48,374 bases of DNA from Nocardia brasiliensis NBRC 14402 (GTDB taxonomy: Bacteria; Actinomycetota; Actinomycetes; Mycobacteriales; Mycobacteriaceae). This document shows positions 7,903-15,368 of this stretch, one piece after another (the first letter of the stretch is position 1; each line of letters opens with the position of its first letter). The position numbers and the translations under genes were made by a program. The stretch spans positions 1-48,374 of the forward strand of contig NZ_BAFT02000053.1 in the NCBI RefSeq assembly GCF_000308475.2, read 5' to 3'. Below the pieces are notes generated by a model that saw nothing but the letters and a program-made list of their open reading frames with translations, did not search any database and was not told where the DNA came from.

Positions 7903-8788
7903 AAAGATCGGATTCCTCGGGCTCGGCCACATGGGTGCGCCGATGGCGGCGAACCTGGTGAAAGCCGGCTACGAGGTACTGGCCTACGACCCGGTACCCG
8001 CCGCGCGGGAGCAGGCCGCGAAGGACGGGGCGACCGTCGTCGCCACCGCCGTCGAGGCGGCGGAGGCGGGCGTGGTGATCACCATGCTGCCGAACGGGCG
8101 GCTGGTGCTCGACGTGTACGCGGAGATCCTGCCCGCCGCGAAGCCGGGCACCCTGTTCATCGACTGTTCGACGATCGACGTGGCCGACGCGAAGTCCGCG
8201 GCCGTCCTCGCGATCGGCGCGGGGCACCGGGCGCTGGACGCCCCGGTTTCCGGCGGCGTCGCCGGTGCGGCGGCGGGCACCCTCACCTTCATGGTCGGCG
8301 GTGCCGCCGACGATTTCGCCACCGCGTTGCCGGTGCTCGAGGTGATGGGCGGCAAGGTCGTGCACTGCGGCGGCTCCGGGGTCGGGCAGGCCGCCAAGAT
8401 CTGCAACAACATGCTGCTCGGCATCTCGATGATCGGCCTGTCCGAGGCCCTGGTGCTCGGTGAGCAGTTGGGCCTGACCCACCAGTCCTTCTTCGACGTC
8501 GTCTCCACCGCATCCGGCCAGAGCTGGGCCCTGACCTCCTACTGCCCGGTCCCCGGCCCGGTGCCGACCAGCCCGGCCAACAACGACTACCGGCCCGGCT
8601 TCGCCACCGCGCTGATGACCAAGGACCTCGGCCTCGCCGCGAACGCGCTGCGCGAGAACGGCATCGAGGGCCGGCTCGGCCTGCTCGCCGCCGAGATCTA
8701 CGAGCGGTTCAACCAGTCGTCGGGCGACCTGGACTTCTCCGCTATCGTCACCGATATTCGTAGCCGTTCTGAGCGAGAAGGTGCCTAG
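7895..8788 (+). CDS. mmsB: 3-Hydroxyisobutyrate dehydrogenase
   Basis: 297 aa. It oxidises 3-hydroxyisobutyrate to methylmalonate semialdehyde with NAD+, feeding mmsA. The Rossmann motif GFLGLGHMGAPMAANL is at residues 6-21. The substrate-binding DAPVSGGVAGAAAGTL and the catalytic Lys stretch GVGQAAKICNNMLLG follow, the full signature of the 3-hydroxyacid dehydrogenase family. Length is usual. It starts eight bases inside the preceding gene, and its stop TAG shares one base with the GTG of the next gene (TAGTG). Confidence 0.95.
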   Translation: MTEKIGFLGLGHMGAPMAANLVKAGYEVLAYDPVPAAREQAAKDGATVVATAVEAAEAGVVITMLPNGRLVLDVYAEILPAAKPGTLFIDCSTIDVADAKSAAVLAIGAGHRALDAPVSGGVAGAAAGTLTFMVGGAADDFATALPVLEVMGGKVVHCGGSGVGQAAKICNNMLLGISMIGLSEALVLGEQLGLTHQSFFDVVSTASGQSWALTSYCPVPGPVPTSPANNDYRPGFATALMTKDLGLAANALRENGIEGRLGLLAAEIYERFNQSSGDLDFSAIVTDIRSRSEREGA

Positions 8789-9564
8789 TGAGCGATTTCG
8801 AGACGATCCTGCTGGAGCGCAAGGGGCGGGTCGGCTGGATCACGTTGAACCGGCCGAAGGCGCTCAACGCGTTGAACGCGCAAGTCCTCGACGATGTCAT
8901 CGCCGCGCTGGACGAACTGGAGCGCGACGCGGAGATCGGGTCCGTCGTCATCACCGGATCGGAGCGCGCCTTCGCGGCGGGCGCAGATATCAAGGAGATG
9001 CAGCCCAAGTCGTACATGGACATGTTCCTCAACGACTACTTCGCCCGCTGGGACCGGCTCGCGGAATTCCGCAAGCCGACCATCGCCGCGGTCGCCGGGT
9101 ACGCCCTGGGCGGCGGCTGTGAGCTGGCGATGATCTGCGACATCCTGATCGCGGCCGACACCGCCAAGTTCGGGCAGCCGGAGATCAAGCTCGGTGTCAT
9201 CCCCGGTATCGGCGGCTCGCAGCGGCTGACCCGCGCGGTCGGTAAGGCCAAGGCGATGGATCTGGTGCTCACCGGGCGCAATATGGACGCCGAAGAGGCC
9301 GAGCGCGCCGGCCTGGTGTCTCGCATCGTGCCCGCCGCGGAGCTGCTGGACACCGCGCTCGAGGTCGCCGAGACGATCGCGTCGATGTCGTTGCCGGTCA
9401 CCATGATTGCGAAGGAGGCGGTCAACCGCTCCTTCGAAACCACCCTCGCGGAAGGCCTGCGTTTCGAGCGCCGCGTCTTCCATTCGCTGTTCGCCATCGA
9501 GGATCAGAAGGAAGGCATGACCGCCTTCGTCGAGAAGCGCCCCGCGAAGTTCACCAACCGCTGA
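8788..9564 (+). CDS. Enoyl-CoA hydratase (methacrylyl-CoA hydration likely)
   Basis: 258 aa crotonase of normal hydratase length. It has WITLNRPKALNALNAQV, the oxyanion-hole region RAFAAGADIKEM, the catalytic stretch GYALGGGCELAMICDILI and KFGQPEIKLGVIPGIGGSQRL with both active-site glutamates of the family. In this operon it would hydrate methacrylyl-CoA to 3-hydroxyisobutyryl-CoA, between the dehydrogenase and the hydrolase. It resembles the housekeeping EchA8 type, so a broad short-chain role in fatty-acid oxidation is also possible. GTG start, overlapping the mmsB stop by one base. The operon ends here with a strong hairpin seven bases downstream. Confidence 0.93.
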   Translation: MSDFETILLERKGRVGWITLNRPKALNALNAQVLDDVIAALDELERDAEIGSVVITGSERAFAAGADIKEMQPKSYMDMFLNDYFARWDRLAEFRKPTIAAVAGYALGGGCELAMICDILIAADTAKFGQPEIKLGVIPGIGGSQRLTRAVGKAKAMDLVLTGRNMDAEEAERAGLVSRIVPAAELLDTALEVAETIASMSLPVTMIAKEAVNRSFETTLAEGLRFERRVFHSLFAIEDQKEGMTAFVEKRPAKFTNR

Positions 9565-9570
9565 TCGGTC

Positions 9571-9601
9571 GTCCGCCCGCCCGCGATCCGGGTGGGCGGA
9601 C
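9571..9601 (+). terminator. Terminator hairpin between convergent genes
   Basis: A 13-bp stem with one G-T pair (9571-9583 against 9589-9601) and a 5-nt loop CGATC. It lies seven bases after the hydratase stop and 42 bases before the end of the minus-strand Hsp70-like gene, so it can serve both directions. There is no T-tract, as is usual in high-GC actinomycetes. Confidence 0.75.
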
Positions 9602-9642
9602 CGCGGTCCGGACAGAATGCCTGTCCACTTAGTGGGTTCGGG

Positions 9643-10701
9643 TCAGCCGAAGTCGGACGGCGACGGACCGATGATCTCCGCGGGTGTCGGCGTGTTGCCG
9701 TCGCTCGGTTCGGCCGAACTCCTGTCCATGGCAAGGATTCCCGCGATGGTCGCGCCGAGCGCCGCGGTGACCGCGACGGCGGCGATGAGCTTGCGGCGGT
9801 CGACCGGGCCGTGCACCAGCGACGCGGACAGGGCCGCACCCGTGCGCGCTCGCGCCATCCGCACCTCCCCGCCGTGGCGTTCGGCCGCCAGCAGCACTGC
9901 GCCGCGCGCCGAGACGTAATCCGGTTCGGGGTCGTAGATGATCGGCAGGTCGATCAGTTCGGCCAGCTCGTCGCGGATGTTCGGGTTGCGGGTGCAGCCG
10001 CCGAGCAGCACGAGCGCCTCGGGCCGGACCCCGCTCTCCTCGATCAGCTGGCGCACGAACGACGCCGAGTGATGGATGCTCGCCGAGCACAGCTCCGCCA
10101 GGTCGCTGCGGGTCACCACCTCGCGGCCGCCGGAGATCGGGTCGATCGCGGTGACCACCCGCTCGCTGCTCAACGCCTCCCGATGCCTGCGGCTGGTGAG
10201 CTTGTCGGTGAGCACGCCGCCGCGGGCGAGTTGCCAGCGCAGCAGCGCATCGTAGCCGTCACCGCCGAGCACGGTGCTGCGTTTGCCCGCCAGGATGGTG
10301 TCGGTGCGGCAATCGGCGTGGGTGATGGTGAGACCGGAACTGCCGAGGTCGTACAGCAGTACCGAGCCGCTGTCCGGCAGTTGCCCGGTGAACCGGAGGT
10401 AGCGCAGCTGGGCCAGCGGTTCGTCGACGATGGTGAGCCCGCTGCGGCCCGCGCTGGCGCGGATGGCCTCGGAGTGCATGGTGCAGCGACAGGTCACGGC
10501 CGTGCCGGTGACCAGCTCGTCGCGCCGATCGGCGGCGCCGCGCATCTGCCGGATGGCCTCGAGCACCGGCTCGTCGATGCCGCCGCCCGGGCGGCGCAGT
10601 ACCTGGCAACGATCGATGGGCGGGAGGTGTGGCTGATCGGAATGCGTCAGCATCGCGCGTGCGCCACCAGCGCCCGCCGATACCCCCAAGACCAGCACCA
10701 T
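9643..10701 (-). CDS. Membrane-anchored Hsp70-like (actin-fold) protein with degenerate nucleotide site
   Basis: 352 aa. The actin/Hsp70 fold is suggested by VLLYDLGSSGLTITHADCR (phosphate-2 region) followed by GGDGYDALL, and by LVLLGGCTRNPNIRDEL (adenosine region). The N-terminus reads VLVLGVSAGAGGARAML where Hsp70 has DLGTT, so the first phosphate loop is not conserved. The protein stops after the ATPase-like domain: no substrate-binding domain follows, only a transmembrane helix (about 304-325) and a short Pro/Ser-rich tail. It is probably a membrane-anchored pseudo-ATPase of unknown role. It follows the MarR gene on the same strand, 126 bp downstream. An ATG-TAA start-stop lies immediately upstream in frame. 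Confidence 0.75.
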   Translation of the reverse strand: MVLVLGVSAGAGGARAMLTHSDQPHLPPIDRCQVLRRPGGGIDEPVLEAIRQMRGAADRRDELVTGTAVTCRCTMHSEAIRASAGRSGLTIVDEPLAQLRYLRFTGQLPDSGSVLLYDLGSSGLTITHADCRTDTILAGKRSTVLGGDGYDALLRWQLARGGVLTDKLTSRRHREALSSERVVTAIDPISGGREVVTRSDLAELCSASIHHSASFVRQLIEESGVRPEALVLLGGCTRNPNIRDELAELIDLPIIYDPEPDYVSARGAVLLAAERHGGEVRMARARTGAALSASLVHGPVDRRKLIAAVAVTAALGATIAGILAMDRSSAEPSDGNTPTPAEIIGPSPSDFG

Positions 10702-10827
10702 GATTTACATGGTGGACCTTTTCCGCGCCGCTGCCAAGGCGACAGGGCGAGAAATTCGCTAGTTGGATGCCGGACCGTTACTGCACCGCCAAGTGCGGGG
10801 TGTATCGGACCGTCCAGTTGTGTCCGG

Positions 10828-11379
10828 TTATTCGGGTCCAGTCGCGGACCAGTGCGCCTGCGCCGCGCCGGTGTCGAAGTCGCCCGCGGCGTGTCGGAAT
10901 TCCGCGAGCAGCTGGAGCAGGGTGTGCAGCCGATCGGGTGCCAGGCCGGGCAGCGCGAAGACTCTGGCGTTCAGTTCCTCGGTCGCCTGCGCGACCAATT
11001 CCCTTCCAGCGGCGGTGATCTCGATGAGCGTGGCGCGCCGGTCGGTGGGGTGCGGCACCCGCTCGACCAGCTGCGCCGCCTCCAGGCGATCGACGGTGTT
11101 GGTGACGCTGGTGGGGTGCACCTGCAGCCGCGCGCTGGCCTTCGCCATCGGCAGCGCACCGGTCTTGCTGAAGCTCAGCAGCATGAGCAATTCATAGCGG
11201 GAGAAGGTCAAACCGGTTGGTTTCAGTGCCTCGTCGACCCGTGCCATGACGATTTGCTGGGCTCGGACCAGCGAGGTCACCGCGGCCATACCGTCGGCGA
11301 CATCCCCCCAGCCGTGGTCGACCCATTGGCGATGGGCCTCCTCGATCGGGTCGAGCGGCAAAGGACGTGGCCGGGACAT
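10828..11379 (-). CDS. MarR-family transcriptional regulator
   Basis: 183 aa from the ATG at 11379, which has AGGG just upstream; an in-frame start 51 bases earlier is possible but would add a Pro/His-rich tail. The winged helix covers about residues 35-135: LTFSRYELLMLLSFSKTGALPMAKASARLQVHPTS recognises DNA in the HTH, followed by VTNTVDRLEAAQLVERVPHPTDRRATLIEITAAGREL, the wing. The DxRA sequence DRRA in the wing is characteristic. Such regulators usually repress their own and neighbouring genes and respond to small aromatic ligands. A perfect palindrome 48 bp upstream is the natural candidate operator. Confidence 0.92.
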   Translation of the reverse strand: MSRPRPLPLDPIEEAHRQWVDHGWGDVADGMAAVTSLVRAQQIVMARVDEALKPTGLTFSRYELLMLLSFSKTGALPMAKASARLQVHPTSVTNTVDRLEAAQLVERVPHPTDRRATLIEITAAGRELVAQATEELNARVFALPGLAPDRLHTLLQLLAEFRHAAGDFDTGAAQAHWSATGPE

Positions 11380-11427
11380 GCCCTGATCATTCCATGGGGC
11401 CGGGTGGTGATCGGGGACATCCACGGG

Positions 11428-11444
11428 CACTGTGGATCACAGTG
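11428..11444. promoter_or_regulatory. Candidate MarR operator (17-bp palindrome)
   Basis: CACTGTG-GAT-CACAGTG is a perfect inverted repeat with 7-bp arms, 48 bp upstream of the MarR start on its strand. Size and symmetry match operators of MarR dimers. The binding partner is inferred from proximity. Confidence 0.55.
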
Positions 11445-11477
11445 TTCTTCGAATCAGACCGTGCTCTTCGAATCAGA
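11442..11477. repeat. Two direct repeats between tRNA-Cys and the MarR gene
   Basis: GTGNTCTTCGAATCAGA occurs at 11442-11458 and at 11461-11477, 19 bp apart start to start, with one variable base. The first copy overlaps the end of the palindrome. A spacing of nearly two helical turns places both copies on the same DNA face, which suggests a cooperative protein-binding site. Each copy contains the palindrome TTCGAA. Confidence 0.6.
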
Positions 11478-11529
11478 GTGAGCACAAGGGTGTGGCCGGA
11501 GACCCGCGCCCGGCACTATCAATCACGAG

Positions 11530-11604
11530 GCGGGCGTGGCTGAGTGGTTGAGGCAACGGTCTGCAAAGCCGTTTACGCGGGTTCAATTCCCGCCGCTCGC
11601 TCCA
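11530..11604 (+). tRNA. tRNA-Cys (GCA), CCA encoded
   Basis: The cloverleaf is complete. The acceptor stem GCGGGCG (11530-11536) pairs with CGCTCGC. The anticodon arm is ACGGT-CTGCAAA-GCCGT with anticodon GCA, the T arm is GCGGG-TTCAATT-CCCGC, and the discriminator is T followed by CCA (11602-11604). The sequence CACTATCAAT just upstream could hold the -10 box, which would give a very short 5' leader. Confidence 0.97.
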
Positions 11605-11634
11605 AGCAGGGCTCGAGGTCGTCGATCGAGCGGC

Positions 11635-11668
11635 GCTCGGCGCGGTGTACGCCACCGCCGCGCCGAGC
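11635..11668 (+). terminator. Terminator hairpin after tRNA-Cys
   Basis: Perfect 11-bp stem GCTCGGCGCGG / CCGCGCCGAGC (11635-11645 and 11658-11668) with a 12-nt loop. It lies between tRNA-Cys and the end of the convergent metallophosphoesterase gene and could stop transcription from both sides. Confidence 0.6.
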
Positions 11669-11741
11669 AGCTCGGGCGATGCCCGGCGCTCGTTGCTCGG
11701 TGCCCGCTCGGCGCGGTCTCGGTCGTGCTATTCCCGGCGAA

Positions 11742-13151
11742 TCAGCCGAGGCCCGAGAAATCGCGTAGCACAACGTGATTGCGGTCGGCGGTGGTGCCGA
11801 GGGTGTAATCCGGGAGCAGGCCGAAGTATTCGCCCCGGGTGGTCGCGCTCCAGCGGCGCGCGGCCGCGGTCCGCGTCTTGTAGAAGTTCACCATGTAGCC
11901 GCCCTCGTACAGGCGCAGCAGGCTGTAGCCGCCCGGATATTCCTTGACCGCAGCCACTTCCAGGAATTCGACGGCGCACCCGGTATCCGGGCGGGTCCGG
12001 CGGTTGCGGTGGGTGTGGCCGCTGTGGTGCAGGAAGACGCCGGGAGTGCGCTCGTAGCTCGCTTGGAGTTCGGCGCTGTCCCGTCCGTTCAGGACGAACC
12101 CCGGGCCTGCCAGATTGGTGTAACCGGACTCCCTGGTGACCGGATGGTGGCTGAACACCAGTGTCGGCCGGTCCGGGTCGGCCCGCAGCCGCTCGGTGAA
12201 CAGGTCGAACTGCGGGCGGTCGATGGTGCCACCGGAGCCGTCGAGCTCGCTGGTGTCCAGGCCGAGCACGCGCAGTCCGCCGATCTCGTGCTCCACGAGT
12301 TGCTGGCGCGGTGTGAACGCCTCGGCCCAGCAGTCGTGATGCGCGGCCGGCGCCGGGGTGCAGCCCGCGTAGTCCGGCCCGGTGTGCGGCCGGTCGTGGT
12401 TGCCGCGGACCACAAGATAGTCGGTGCCCAGCAGGCCCCAGCCGTCGAGCTGCGCGCGGACCGCGCGCGAATCCGCAAGGGACGCTTCGTCGGTGAGATC
12501 GCCCGCGATCAGCAGGTGCGCGGCGTCCCGGTCGGGCCTGCGCAGGTCGTCGAGCAGCGCGGCCAGCATCGCCTCGGGATACGGCGGCACGTCCTGGCGG
12601 AAGCCGGGCGGCAGACCCGCGACGAGCAGGCCGCTGACCTCCTCGCCGTAATGGATGTCGTTGGCCAGGGCGATGGTTCGCAGCGGACGTCCGGGCGGCG
12701 GCATCAATGTGGTGAATTCACCGGTGATCTCCGGGGTGCCGGGACTCAGTGTGGTCAACGAGAGTGCGGGGATCGCGCGAACACCGTTGGACCACGCCTC
12801 GAATCGGTACGCGCGGCCGGGTTCCAGGTCGTCCACTTCGGCGTAGTGGAAGGGCGTCGGCTCCGGGTCGGACCACACCGGAACCGGTGCGCGGGGCGAA
12901 TCCGCCGGTGCGAGACGTAGTTCCGCGTCCGCGGCGATCGGGGCGAGCCGCCCCGCGGCGTCCGGTGTCAGCGTCGTCCAGGTCACGATCACCGTCCGAT
13001 CGGTGATCGTGACCACCTCCAGATCGGTGGCGAGAATCGGATTCGATTGGGCCCGAGCCGAACCCGGCCGCGCAGCGCCGACCACCGGCAGCAGTGCCGC
13101 GAGGCCCAGCGCGCCGAGCAGGGTGCGCCGGGACGGCCCGCAGCACGTCAT
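11742..13151 (-). CDS. Secreted (Tat-type) metallophosphoesterase
   Basis: 469 aa. The N-terminus has a twin-arginine-like signal (SRRTLLGALGLAALLP) with a likely cleavage after ARA near residue 34. Residues 40-155 resemble the fibronectin-like domain in front of purple-acid-phosphatase-type enzymes. The calcineurin-like metal site is complete: NDIHYG (DxH), IAGDLTDEA (GD), VRGNHD (GNHD), FSHHPV and SGHTH. It probably hydrolyses phosphoesters outside the membrane; the substrate is unknown. The C-terminal region (about 400-469) is a beta-rich cap typical of these proteins. The downstream small gene points the same way on the minus strand but is transcribed before it. Confidence 0.9.
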   Translation of the reverse strand: MTCCGPSRRTLLGALGLAALLPVVGAARPGSARAQSNPILATDLEVVTITDRTVIVTWTTLTPDAAGRLAPIAADAELRLAPADSPRAPVPVWSDPEPTPFHYAEVDDLEPGRAYRFEAWSNGVRAIPALSLTTLSPGTPEITGEFTTLMPPPGRPLRTIALANDIHYGEEVSGLLVAGLPPGFRQDVPPYPEAMLAALLDDLRRPDRDAAHLLIAGDLTDEASLADSRAVRAQLDGWGLLGTDYLVVRGNHDRPHTGPDYAGCTPAPAAHHDCWAEAFTPRQQLVEHEIGGLRVLGLDTSELDGSGGTIDRPQFDLFTERLRADPDRPTLVFSHHPVTRESGYTNLAGPGFVLNGRDSAELQASYERTPGVFLHHSGHTHRNRRTRPDTGCAVEFLEVAAVKEYPGGYSLLRLYEGGYMVNFYKTRTAAARRWSATTRGEYFGLLPDYTLGTTADRNHVVLRDFSGLG

Positions 13152-13167
13152 GCGGGGCCGCGGCTCG

Positions 13168-13737
13168 TCAGTTCCGGCCGGAACCCGCGGAGCAGACCTT
13201 CCACTTGCCGTCTTCCTTCTTCAGGTGCTCGGTGGTGCTGGTATCGGTGTCCGGCTCCTGGCCGGGCAACTCCAGGGTGAGCTTGCCGGTGATCCGTGCA
13301 GTCGCCAGCTCGCCATCGATCTTGATGTCATCGATCTTATCGATGCTGACCGATACCGCGGCGGTGTCGAATTCCTGTTTCTGTTCGGCGGGCAGCGCGT
13401 CGAACTCGGCGCGGTCGGCCGCACACGCTTTGGCCGCGGCCGCCGGGAAGCCCTTCTTCTCCAGCGTGTCGTAGAAGTCGTGGATGGCCGACTCGATCCG
13501 TTGCGCGTCGGAGGCGAACGGTCCCTTGCCCTGCGCCGTCAGCACCGCCCCGATCACCACCACGCCGCCGAGGGCCAGCAACACCACCGCGATCAACCCG
13601 ATGACGAGGCCGACCTTGCTTTTCCGGGAGGGCTGCCGCGGGCCGGATGGCCCCGGCGGAGGAGTCGCGGCCTGCGGATAGTGCGGCGGCGGGTAGCCGG
13701 TGGGCTGGTCGGGCTGGTGCGGATTCGGATAAGTCAT
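13168..13737 (-). CDS. Rv0361-like membrane-anchored protein
   Basis: 189 aa from ATG 13737, which has GGAGGA eight bases upstream; the frame is open further but without a comparable site. The layout is a Pro-rich cytoplasmic tail (residues 1-38), a single TM helix (VGLVIGLIAVVLLALGGVVVIGAVL, about 42-66) and an extracytoplasmic domain of about 115 aa. That domain contains IHDFYDTLEKKGFPAAAAKAC and ends WKVCSAG, with two Cys that may pair. This layout and the FYDxL...C...WKVC pattern match the mycobacterial Rv0361-type family related to NTF2/DUF4878 folds. Function unknown. The metallophosphoesterase follows 16 bp downstream, so the two are probably co-transcribed. Confidence 0.82.
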   Translation of the reverse strand: MTYPNPHQPDQPTGYPPPHYPQAATPPPGPSGPRQPSRKSKVGLVIGLIAVVLLALGGVVVIGAVLTAQGKGPFASDAQRIESAIHDFYDTLEKKGFPAAAAKACAADRAEFDALPAEQKQEFDTAAVSVSIDKIDDIKIDGELATARITGKLTLELPGQEPDTDTSTTEHLKKEDGKWKVCSAGSGRN

Positions 13738-14019
13738 CGGCTCGTCCTCCGTCGGCCCCCCTGGTTCCTGGAAGGTTACGGCAACCGGACGTTCGGGTGC
13801 GTGAAAAGAGACGCCGACCGGTGTATCGAGCGGGGGCCCGGGCATGTCGCCGAGCGAGTCGCTGAAGTGTCATCGATCACGAGGTCGCGCGGTTCCGATT
13901 AGAGCATCCTGCGCGGGGTTAATCATCAGGGGAGTGTGTTTCCGGTCCGCCGGCGCCCCGCCTATATTGACCGAGCGGGGGACCAACGCTCATCTTCGTT
14001 CGTGCAGAGGGAGATTCGG

Positions 14020-14376
14020 ATGCGCAGGGTGCTCTTCATCGGTGCAGGCGCCGGGGTCGGCCTGCTGGCCGCCGCCGGCCTCGCGGGCGCCGATCCAGGG
14101 CAGGGTGCGGTGCAGGTCCGGGCGACGACCGGGGCCGATCAACTCGCCGTGGCGGGGGCCGAGGTCGGTATCGCGCCGTGCGGTGCCGCGCCCGCCCCCA
14201 CCGCGTTGACCACCGGACCCGACGGCACGGTGCGCGCCGACTTGACGCCCGGTTGCTATCAGGTGCGCGTCACCGCACCGCCGTCCGGCTGTTCGGTCCG
14301 CGGCGTGGAGTACGTCCAGATGATCGTCTTACCGGGCGTCACCCAAACCGCGCCGTTCCAATTCAGCTGCGCCTGA
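14020..14376 (+). CDS. Small secreted protein with a probable transthyretin-like (CnaB/SpaA-type) fold
   Basis: 118 aa. AGAGGGAG lies nine bases before the ATG. A signal peptide (MRRVLFIGAGAGVGLLAAAG...) is likely cleaved after AGA near residue 24. The mature protein, about 94 aa, has the rhythm of prealbumin-like domains: VAGAEVGIAPCG...TTGPDGTVRADLTPGCYQVRVTAPP. It contains four Cys (IAPCG, PGCYQ, SGCSV and the C-terminal FSCA), which could form two disulfides outside the cell. I do not recognise a named family; the fold is inferred from pattern. It is divergent from the Rv0361-like gene and stands alone. Confidence 0.75.
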   Translation: MRRVLFIGAGAGVGLLAAAGLAGADPGQGAVQVRATTGADQLAVAGAEVGIAPCGAAPAPTALTTGPDGTVRADLTPGCYQVRVTAPPSGCSVRGVEYVQMIVLPGVTQTAPFQFSCA

Positions 14377-14460
14377 GGAACTTCTCTATTCGATTGAGTT
14401 CGCGTCGACTCCCACTTTCGTAGGACGCGCCGTGCTCATCAGGCGGGATACGGTCGCGGG

Positions 14461-15276
14461 GTGGGTATTTCCGGTGAAGAATTACGGGCCCGTCCCGCTT
14501 TGGTCGCCAGAGCGGGGATTGTTTTCGTCGCGGTGACGGTGTGGTGGTTGGTGCTGTACCACCTGGTGCCGCCCGCCGGGGAATACACCCGTTCGGCGCA
14601 CAACATGCGCGCCGTGGGCGCGGCGGTGTTCACCGTGCCATTGATTCTGTTCGCTCGAAAGTTTCTCGACCGCATGCCCTTTGCCGAATTGGGATGCTCC
14701 TCCGTCGGCCGCGGTGGTCGCGCATTTCTCTTCGGTGCCGCGTGCTGGGGAATTCCGGCTTGGTCGGCGATGGCGGTGATGTTGTGGCTCGGGTGGGCGG
14801 ATATCACTGTGCGGGAGTCGTTTCCGCGCACCATGCTGGCACTGCTCGGGCTGCTCGTGCTGGTGCTCCTGTACGAGGCCATTCCGGAAGAACTCATCTT
14901 TCGCGGGTACTTCTTCGCCAATCTGAACGAACGGTGGTCCACCGCGAGTGCGGTTGTCGGGCAGGCGCTGCTGTTCACGGCGTGGGGTGTGCTCATCGGC
15001 GCCGCGGGCTCGGTGGGGCGAGCCGTGCTCTTCTTCAGCTTCTCCCTGGTGCTCGGCGTGCTGCGGTCGGTGACCGGAAACATCATGGCCTGCATGGGCT
15101 TCCATGCCGCTTTCCAGGTGACCACCCAGTTCCTCGCGAGCAAGTGGAACTACCTCGAACTACACGACCCCGAGCTGTCCGTGCAGGGTCTGGCCTTCGT
15201 CATCCTTCCCTTCCTGGCCACCCCGCTCGTCATGTGGTGGTACCGCAGTCGACGTCCTGTCCCCGTAGTGAGCTAG
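14461..15276 (+). CDS. CPBP-family intramembrane protein with altered catalytic motifs
   Basis: 271 aa from GTG 14461 (MGISGEEL). About seven hydrophobic helices. The first signature of CPBP (Abi/CAAX-type) intramembrane proteases is intact: PEELIFRGYFF (EExxxR). The second motif, normally FxxxH, reads FTAWG, and the third, normally HxxxN, reads HAAFQ. Two expected metal or catalytic residues are therefore replaced if this alignment is right. The protein may have changed chemistry or be a non-catalytic scaffold. It stands alone on the plus strand, 84 bp after the small secreted protein and 92 bp before the monooxygenase. Base composition is somewhat less GC-rich at its start than in neighbouring genes. 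Confidence 0.8.
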   Translation: MGISGEELRARPALVARAGIVFVAVTVWWLVLYHLVPPAGEYTRSAHNMRAVGAAVFTVPLILFARKFLDRMPFAELGCSSVGRGGRAFLFGAACWGIPAWSAMAVMLWLGWADITVRESFPRTMLALLGLLVLVLLYEAIPEELIFRGYFFANLNERWSTASAVVGQALLFTAWGVLIGAAGSVGRAVLFFSFSLVLGVLRSVTGNIMACMGFHAAFQVTTQFLASKWNYLELHDPELSVQGLAFVILPFLATPLVMWWYRSRRPVPVVS

Positions 15277-15318
15277 GCCTGCCGTTCGCCACTCCATTGA
15301 CATGCTGCCGGGTTCACA

Positions 15319-15348
15319 ATACCGTCAGTATTCGAATACCGAGGGTAT
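15319..15348. promoter_or_regulatory. Double operator upstream of the monooxygenase gene
   Basis: Two inverted repeats ATAC-N5-GTAT stand side by side (15319-15331 and 15336-15348), separated by TCGA. The central part is itself a perfect 12-bp palindrome GTATTCGAATAC. The centre-to-centre distance is 17 bp. The block ends 20 bp before the GTG of the flavoprotein gene. This arrangement is typical of TetR-family regulation of catabolic monooxygenases; no regulator gene is adjacent. Confidence 0.55.
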
Positions 15349-15368
15349 CCGACAAAGGAGTTGGGCAA

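Noticed and set aside
9592..11481. 629-codon plus-strand frame
   Set aside because: It is antisense to the Hsp70-like and MarR genes, both of which have clear motifs on the minus strand.
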